A stretch of DNA of 9,819 bases from Pseudomonadota bacterium (lineage in GTDB: Bacteria > Pseudomonadota > Alphaproteobacteria > Rhodobacterales > Rhodobacteraceae): the NCBI GenBank assembly GCA_022573605.1, contig JACZTQ010000103.1, positions 1-9,819 on the forward strand, given 5' to 3'. The notes beneath the pieces were generated by a model. It was not told the origin of the DNA, did not search any database, and saw only the letters and a program-made list of their open reading frames with translations. Numbering within the stretch: position 1 is the stretch's first letter; the number at the start of each line of letters is the position of its first letter. Positions 6,274 through 9,819 of this stretch are shown here, one piece after another. The position numbers and the translations under genes were made by a program.

Positions 6274-7533
6274 ATGACCATGAAAGCGAAACTCACGAAC
6301 CGGTGGATAGAGACTTGCGCGACGAAGGGTATCGTATGGGATACCGAGTTCCCGAGCTTCGGGCTTCGGATCACTGAAAAGGGAACAAAAACCTATTTCC
6401 TGAATTACCGCGTCAAGGAGACTAAAACCGAACGCAGAATTACCCTGGGCCGATGGCATCCGGGTTTTGCTCCAGATGCAGCGCGCAAGCGTGCCCGCGT
6501 CATGCTCGCTGGGATCGATCAGGGCCGCGACCCGCTCTGGGAGAGGCAAGAGCGCCGCCGATGCGAGGCGGAAAAAAGACAGGCCGCCGAAGACCACAGA
6601 CAGATCGAGGAGGCAAAGCCTACCCTCGCGGCAGTGTTCGACAGTTGGATGACCGAGCATTCGGAGGTCGAGAACAAGCCGGCGACAATCAAGAAAAACA
6701 GGGGGCTCTGGCGTCGGAATATCGAGCCGATCTATGGGGGCCGGAAGGTCGAGAGCATCTCCAAGGCAGATATTCTCGATCTAAAGACGCGCTTGAAATC
6801 TCTGCCCATCGAGTTCAACCGCTGCCATTCTCTCATCAAGACGATGATGCGTTGGGCGATGACCGAGGGGGAGTGTCAAAGTGACCCGACCGCAGGCGTC
6901 TCGAAATACAAGGAACACCCCTCGGAGCGTATTCTCTCCTCCGACGAAATGCGGCGCCTGGCGCGAGCACTTGAGGCTCGGGCAACCGAGGGCGCCAATC
7001 CACATTCCATCGGTGCAATTCGGCTTTTGGCGCTGGTCGGGTGGCGTATATCGGAGGTCCGGTCTCTCCGGTGGGAGAATGTCGACTTCGACCGGGGGGA
7101 GGCGCTTTTGCCAGATACCAAGACCGGCACACGCTGGGCCTGGCTCTCACCCGAGGCAGTGGACGTAATCCGCGCTCTACCCAAGATTGGGCCATTCGTA
7201 TTCGTGGGGCGCAATCTGTCCCGGCCTCTTGGCTATGAGGCTATTGCCGCCGAGCTCAAGAAGGTCTGCGCCAAGGCCGGGATCACCGATGCGACCCCCC
7301 ATGTTTTCCGGGCCAGTGCCGCTACTGCGATGGCCGAGGCCGGGGCTAGTGTTTTCGCCCTGAGAGATGCCTTCGGATGGAAGGGGCTGGCAATGCCGAA
7401 CCGCTACGTCAAACGGGCGGCCCGCTCTGCCCGCGAAGCAATCGCACAGCACGGCCGGCGCACAGCGGCTCTATTCGAACGTGATGACGACGCCGAGGTA
7501 ATCGCGATTCCGACGCGACATCATGGATCCTGA
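6274..7533 (+). CDS. int: Tyrosine recombinase / site-specific integrase
   Basis: This 419-aa protein catalyses integration and excision of the element. The N-terminal part (about 5-65, with TEFPSFGLRITEKGTKTYFLNYR) is the DUF4102-type arm-binding domain of P4-like integrases. A charged helical linker (about 85-115) leads to the core-binding SAM-like domain (about 117-205) and the catalytic domain (about 220-400). The catalytic set is Arg258 in GWRISEVRSL, Lys283 in TKTGT, His343 and Arg346 in HVFRASAAT, Trp369 in FGWKG at the second His/Trp position, and nucleophile Tyr378 in NRYVKRA. I choose ATG 6274 because GGAGG (6261-6265) is eight bases upstream; a TTG at 6259 would bury that site in the coding region, and ATG 6280 is a close alternative. 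The gene lies next to the tRNA-Leu fragment, pointing away from it, the standard place for an island or phage integrase. It appears intact. Confidence 0.95.
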   Translation: MTMKAKLTNRWIETCATKGIVWDTEFPSFGLRITEKGTKTYFLNYRVKETKTERRITLGRWHPGFAPDAARKRARVMLAGIDQGRDPLWERQERRRCEAEKRQAAEDHRQIEEAKPTLAAVFDSWMTEHSEVENKPATIKKNRGLWRRNIEPIYGGRKVESISKADILDLKTRLKSLPIEFNRCHSLIKTMMRWAMTEGECQSDPTAGVSKYKEHPSERILSSDEMRRLARALEARATEGANPHSIGAIRLLALVGWRISEVRSLRWENVDFDRGEALLPDTKTGTRWAWLSPEAVDVIRALPKIGPFVFVGRNLSRPLGYEAIAAELKKVCAKAGITDATPHVFRASAATAMAEAGASVFALRDAFGWKGLAMPNRYVKRAARSAREAIAQHGRRTAALFERDDDAEVIAIPTRHHGS

Positions 7534-7590
7534 TCCCCGGAAATCCCATTCGGCGATGCCCTCTAAGCCAAAAAACCGGTCGAGAATGTG

Positions 7591-8334
7591 ATGATCGAAG
7601 AACATCTGAACGCCCTGAGAGAGGCCGCCGAGAATCTGGAACAAGCAAACAATCTAAGCGATCGACGGCAGCGCGCTATCGACCGGGACGCTGCATATCG
7701 AGCCGCTACTCGCGCCTTTGCGGCAATCTTTGGTGACGCTGCTTTAGAGCGATGCGCGGCCGCATACGCCGACCGGGAGCCAACTGAACCTGAGGGCGTA
7801 GGGCCGGAAGCACTGATTGTAGCGCGGGGTGTCGTGGACAAGGTAGTTCTGGAACACAAGAACGGCCCTGTCGCGGCGCGCAACGCAATCGCGCGACTAA
7901 TACTGGATCACTCTGCGCTGCTATCTCCAGAACTGGCGATCCAGGCTGCACTGGGATTGTATCTGCTCAACATGGGTGACGGGCAGACCTCTCCAATTTT
8001 CAAGCCACAGAAGATCAAGGGCCTCAGCAAAGAGGGTAAGAGCCGAAATCACATTCGTCGGTATGTTCTAATCGCTCGCCTCTATTATCAGGCAGGATAT
8101 GACGGAGATAGCATCGAGAAAACGCTCAACAAATATGGCGCATTCAACAATATGGCCGTTGATACCATGCGTCGGACTGTTAGCCGAGAAAGCTGGAAGC
8201 CACAGATGCATAAGCACCTGGAAAGCGGCGCGATGGACGCAACGGCAGGGCGTCCGGCATCGCCGCAGATTGCCGCCGATTTTTCCTTGAAGCAGCTGGA
8301 AGCCTTGGAAGATGAGCTTTCCAAGAAAGCATGA
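7591..8334 (+). CDS. Hypothetical protein of the element, 247 aa
   Basis: I do not recognise this protein. It begins 57 bp after the integrase on the same strand. ATG 7591 is taken as the start; an immediately preceding in-frame GTG (7588) would add one residue, and the ribosome binding site is weak (GAGA). The N-terminal 60 residues are alanine- and arginine-rich and predicted by eye as helical (EEHLNALREAAENLEQAN, AAYRAATRAFAAIFGDAALERCAAAYA). Residues 94-127 form another helical, hydrophobic stretch. The segment 148-205 (KEGKSRNHIRRYVLIARLYYQAGYDGDSIEKTLNKYG, then MAVDTMRRTVSRESW) is basic and looks like a possible helix-turn-helix DNA-binding region, with RRTVSRESW as a candidate recognition part. 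There are no cysteine clusters, membrane segments or signal peptide. Codon use is less GC-biased than in the left half of the window. The position between integrase and helix-turn-helix gene makes a regulatory or cargo role possible, without proof. Confidence 0.75.
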   Translation: MIEEHLNALREAAENLEQANNLSDRRQRAIDRDAAYRAATRAFAAIFGDAALERCAAAYADREPTEPEGVGPEALIVARGVVDKVVLEHKNGPVAARNAIARLILDHSALLSPELAIQAALGLYLLNMGDGQTSPIFKPQKIKGLSKEGKSRNHIRRYVLIARLYYQAGYDGDSIEKTLNKYGAFNNMAVDTMRRTVSRESWKPQMHKHLESGAMDATAGRPASPQIAADFSLKQLEALEDELSKKA

Positions 8335-8344
8335 TCGCTAGCGG

Positions 8345-8372
8345 GTGGACATTTTTCCGTTTGCTTGTCCAC
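8345..8372. promoter_or_regulatory. Inverted repeat, candidate operator before the helix-turn-helix gene
   Basis: GTGGACA (8345-8351) and TGTCCAC (8366-8372) are perfect seven-base inverted repeats with 14 bases between arm ends, so the half-site centres are two helical turns (21 bp) apart. This spacing suits a dimeric DNA-binding protein on one DNA face. The right arm touches the candidate -35 box at 8372-8377. A stem-loop at the end of the preceding gene is the alternative, but no T run follows, so a terminator is less likely. Confidence 0.5.
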
Positions 8373-8400
8373 TGACTCAACGCTCGATGCGTTTTACCTT
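8372..8400 (+). promoter_or_regulatory. Weak candidate promoter of the helix-turn-helix gene
   Basis: CTGACT at 8372-8377 (4/6 to TTGACA) and TACCTT at 8395-8400 (3/6 to TATAAT) are 17 bases apart. The pair abuts the GTGGACA inverted repeat and contains the second copy of the 20-bp shared element. The match is weak; the location between genes makes it plausible. Confidence 0.3.
8381..8400 (+). repeat. Copy 2 of the 20-bp element shared with the integrase upstream region
   Basis: CGCTCGATGCG, then T, then TTTACC, then TT. It matches 6194-6213 at 18 of 20 positions. It ends 31 bases before the chosen start of the helix-turn-helix gene. The two copies are direct repeats about 2.2 kb apart, each in the noncoding region ahead of a gene. 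Confidence 0.6.
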
Positions 8401-8431
8401 CAGCGCGTTCCACTCAATGCTGGAGAGCGTA

Positions 8432-8746
8432 ATGAAAATCGACCCCGAGAAACTCTACGCGGACACCGATCCGTTCCTTGACGAGTTGATGGCCCGTCAA
8501 ACCCGCGCGCGCTACCGCTCAGAAGGCAAGGGCTCCGCTTACGTCAAGCTGGGCCGGAGAATCTACTACCGGGGTGATGATTTGATCGCCTGGCTTGCCG
8601 CCAGTCGTATCCAACCGGTTGATGTCGTCGACCAGGTCGACGACGAGGCCGCGGAAAAATCGGCATCCGACATGCGGCGGTCGAGGGACTTGCCGCCTCG
8701 CAAGAAACGCAGAGCGTCGGCGCGAAATTCGCCGGGGGTCCCGTGA
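8432..8746 (+). CDS. Excisionase/AlpA-like helix-turn-helix protein
   Basis: This 104-aa protein is a small DNA-binding protein of the element. Residues about 13-57 resemble the winged-helix excisionase family (HTH_17, AlpA-like), most clearly in the second half: GKGSAYVKLGRRIYYRGDDLIAWLAA (32-57), which follows the family pattern 'gPpyvklGrrvrYrrsDLdaWl'. The first helix is poorly conserved. The tail 82-98 is very basic (RRSRD ... RKKRRASAR) and may add nonspecific DNA contacts. The start at ATG 8432 is set by GGAG at 8422-8425, six bases before it; an in-frame GTG at 8345 would run through the inverted repeat and is unlikely. Such proteins act as recombination directionality factors or as transcription activators in integrated elements. 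Its upstream region shares a 20-bp element with that of the integrase. Which of the two roles applies is not visible. The next start is one base after its stop. Confidence 0.8.
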   Translation: MKIDPEKLYADTDPFLDELMARQTRARYRSEGKGSAYVKLGRRIYYRGDDLIAWLAASRIQPVDVVDQVDDEAAEKSASDMRRSRDLPPRKKRRASARNSPGVP

Positions 8747-8747
8747 C

Positions 8748-9017
8748 ATGGAAAACCCCGCCATTCAGGGCGGGGCTCCAGTAGGCTCAAGCGTCCAAGC
8801 TGATCCTCCGGAGCATACCCTGCCCGTCGTCAAGACACAACGCACCGCCCCGCAACCAGTTCACGTCGAGTTGGGCGAGCGGCGCAGGCGGTTTGGTGAA
8901 ACTTTTCCGGTCGCGGTCTGCTCCATCGCCGAGGTCACGCGCGCCGTTCCATTTGGCGGCAAGATGCCGGGAAGATGGTTCCGAATGCAGGTCGCCTCGC
9001 TGCCGTCGTGGCGCTGA
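8748..9017 (+). CDS. Small hypothetical protein, 89 aa
   Basis: I do not recognise a domain. The start ATG is one base after the stop of the helix-turn-helix gene, so translation is probably coupled. The first third (MENPAIQGGAPVGSSVQADP) looks unstructured; the rest (VHVELGERRRRFGETFPVAVCSIAEVTRAVPFGGKMPGRWFRMQ) has alternating hydrophobic residues and basic patches like a small nucleic-acid-associated protein. A seven-base hairpin lies within its first ten codons. Its last 43 bases overlap the next reading frame, and the protein-like sequence continues in that other frame, so it may be the N-terminal part of a longer protein split by a frameshift. Real or split gene is undecided. Confidence 0.55.
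   Translation: MENPAIQGGAPVGSSVQADPPEHTLPVVKTQRTAPQPVHVELGERRRRFGETFPVAVCSIAEVTRAVPFGGKMPGRWFRMQVASLPSWR
8756..8775 (-). terminator. Hairpin with T tail on the minus strand
   Basis: CCCCGCC (8756-8762) and GGCGGGG (8769-8775) form a perfect seven-base GC stem with the six-base loop ATTCAG. Read on the minus strand the stem is followed at once by TTTT (8752-8755), the form of a short intrinsic terminator for leftward transcription. On the plus strand no T run follows. It lies inside codons 3-10 of the 89-aa gene. No leftward gene to its right is visible in the window. Confidence 0.4.
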
Positions 9018-9160
9018 CCGAGGGCGGAGAGTGGGTGTCAATTTTCAAGGTCAAAGGTGCTTTTCGATTCACGTTGGACGGCCGGGTATATCGGCTCGGG
9101 CATCTCGGAGATGCGGAATTGATTGCCCTGGGCTGGTTGTTGCACAGCGAAGGGCGATGA
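8975..9160 (+). CDS. Small hypothetical protein, 61 aa
   Basis: I do not recognise a family, but the sequence looks folded: VVALTEGGEWVSIFKVKGAFRFTLDGRVYRLGHLGDAELIALGWLLHSEGR reads as a run of short beta strands and one C-terminal helix. ATG 8975 has GGGAAG immediately before it, close for a ribosome binding site. GTG 9008 is an alternative start that would shorten the overlap with the 89-aa gene. The gene overlaps that gene by 43 bases in another frame, which is long for normal coupled genes; a frameshift joining the two is possible. Its stop overlaps the next start as ATGA, so it belongs to the same operon. Confidence 0.55.
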   Translation: MVPNAGRLAAVVALTEGGEWVSIFKVKGAFRFTLDGRVYRLGHLGDAELIALGWLLHSEGR

Positions 9161-9537
9161 CCATGGGCGCGCTCACACCCATCGCCTCCAAGATCGACCC
9201 GTTGATCCGGAGACTGGCGAGCGACCAGGACGGCGAACGTCTCGCATGTGTCGCTGCGATCGAGCGTCAACTCGACAGGGCCGGTCTGACTTTTCACAAC
9301 CTGGCCGACCGGCTCACAGCCCCGGAGATGCCAGCACAGCGCCATGACGCACCCGTGTTCCATGACTACGCCGCAGCCGTCGAGTGGCTCCTGGCGAGCG
9401 GCCGCGGCGACCTGACCGCGCGCGAGATCGACTTCCTGGAGAGCATGCGCGGCATCCTCCGGCGCTTCGAGCCGACGCCGAAGCAGGCGGACTGGATCGA
9501 TGGCCTTCTGGAAAAGACGGGAGGGTATTGGCTATGA
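9157..9537 (+). CDS. Hypothetical island/phage protein, 126 aa
   Basis: No named function. The N-terminal segment LASDQDGERLACVAAIERQLDRAGLTFHNLADRL (20-53) follows a pattern I recall from many phage and island hypothetical proteins ('s..dGE...A..ai.r.L...gl..hdLa..l'), and the C-terminal segment LTAREIDFLESMRGILRRFEPTPKQADWIDGLL (86-118) matches another common module in genes located ahead of primases. Both are recollection, not search results. The start ATG 9157 overlaps the previous stop (ATGA); ATG 9163 is an alternative. Its own stop overlaps the primase-like start, again ATGA. The tight coupling suggests a role in replication or DNA processing of the element, which remains inference. 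Confidence 0.75.
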   Translation: MTMGALTPIASKIDPLIRRLASDQDGERLACVAAIERQLDRAGLTFHNLADRLTAPEMPAQRHDAPVFHDYAAAVEWLLASGRGDLTAREIDFLESMRGILRRFEPTPKQADWIDGLLEKTGGYWL

Positions 9538-9819
9538 CTACCGATCTCTCCCGGCACATGGCCGCGGTTGCCACGCGCCTCCTCGGCGACCCGAACATAG
9601 CCATGTCCAGCCCGAAGGAATGGCGATACGGGAACCGTGGTTCGCTGTCCGTCGATCTCGAAAGGGGCACATGGTTCGATCATGAGCAGAACACGGGCGG
9701 CGGCGTTCTCGACCTGATCCATCGCGAGACCGGCCAGTCGAACGGTGCGGCCTTCGACTGGTTGCGGGCCGAGGGTTTCGAGGTTGAACAGCCCCGACAG
9801 CACGCCGGGCGCCGGGTCG
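9534..9819 (+). CDS. Primase/Toprim-type replication protein, N-terminal part (cut by window edge)
   Basis: The first 95 residues are visible and the frame is open to the right edge. The segment WRYGNRGSLSVDLERGTWFDHEQNTGGGVLDLIHRETG (30-67) is typical of the N-terminal region of phage- and island-encoded primases of the Toprim or P4-type group ('GSLsVdl..GtwyDhe...GGGvlDLI'). There are no zinc-ligand cysteines in the visible part, so it is not a canonical CHC2 DnaG-type zinc finger. The Toprim or helicase domain would lie beyond the window. Primases of this kind start replication of plasmids, phages or satellites. The start ATG 9534 overlaps the preceding stop (ATGA). An element with integrase and its own primase may replicate after excision. 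The domain family is likely; its exact class cannot be fixed from this part. Confidence 0.75.
   Translation, partial: MTTDLSRHMAAVATRLLGDPNIAMSSPKEWRYGNRGSLSVDLERGTWFDHEQNTGGGVLDLIHRETGQSNGAAFDWLRAEGFEVEQPRQHAGRRV

Noticed and set aside
8345..8431. GTG-initiated 29-residue extension of the helix-turn-helix protein
   Set aside because: It would code through the perfect inverted repeat and the shared 20-bp element; ATG 8432 has its own ribosome binding site.
1..9819. CRISPR array, rRNA or insertion sequence
   Set aside because: No regularly spaced repeats, no rRNA-like sequence, and no transposase or terminal inverted repeats were seen; the only recombinase is the tyrosine integrase.

Overview
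The window reads as a high-GC alphaproteobacterial chromosome that an integrated mobile element enters at about 6.1 kb. Three things support this placement: the GC-rich codon use of the left part, the type of molybdenum hydroxylase operon it carries, and a structured intergenic repeat containing an AAAACAAAGGGATAGAGC segment, which I recall (not searched) as typical of dispersed repeats in alphaproteobacterial genomes. I cannot name a genus.

Region 1 (1-5941) is a divergent catabolic locus. Leftward from about 1.7 kb run an NAD(P)-dependent aldehyde dehydrogenase and, 44 bp behind it, the first 59 codons of a fumarase/aspartase-superfamily lyase (adenylosuccinate lyase / carboxymuconate cycloisomerase type). 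Rightward run the three subunits of a xanthine dehydrogenase / CO dehydrogenase family enzyme in the order FAD subunit, [2Fe-2S] subunit, molybdopterin subunit, very tightly packed. After a roughly 100-bp palindromic repeat comes a small MoaD/ThiS-type sulfur carrier protein ending in Gly-Gly. A plausible reading is hydroxylation of an organic, probably heterocyclic or aromatic, substrate by the Mo enzyme, with the aldehyde dehydrogenase and lyase acting elsewhere in the same pathway. The substrate is unknown, and the active-site loop argues against true CO dehydrogenase.

Region 2 (about 6042-6097) is the junction: the 3' part of a tRNA-Leu(UAA) gene on the minus strand, from the anticodon stem to an encoded CCA, with no matching 5' half. 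This is the expected left attachment site (attL) of an element that uses a tRNA-Leu gene. An intact tRNA-Leu would be expected at the far end, outside the window.

Region 3 (about 6098-9819) is the left end of the element, with visibly lower GC and different codon use. It carries a tyrosine recombinase with an N-terminal arm-binding (DUF4102-like) domain and a full catalytic set, an unrecognised 247-aa protein, an excisionase/AlpA-like helix-turn-helix protein, two overlapping small proteins, a 126-aa island-type hypothetical protein, and the start of a primase/Toprim-type replication protein cut by the window edge. The last genes are joined by ATGA stop-start overlaps, so they look like one replication/regulation operon. 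The integrase and helix-turn-helix genes share an 18/20 identical 20-bp sequence upstream of their starts, and the region also holds several inverted and tandem repeats that look regulatory. The whole is most like an integrative mobilizable element, phage satellite or genomic island.
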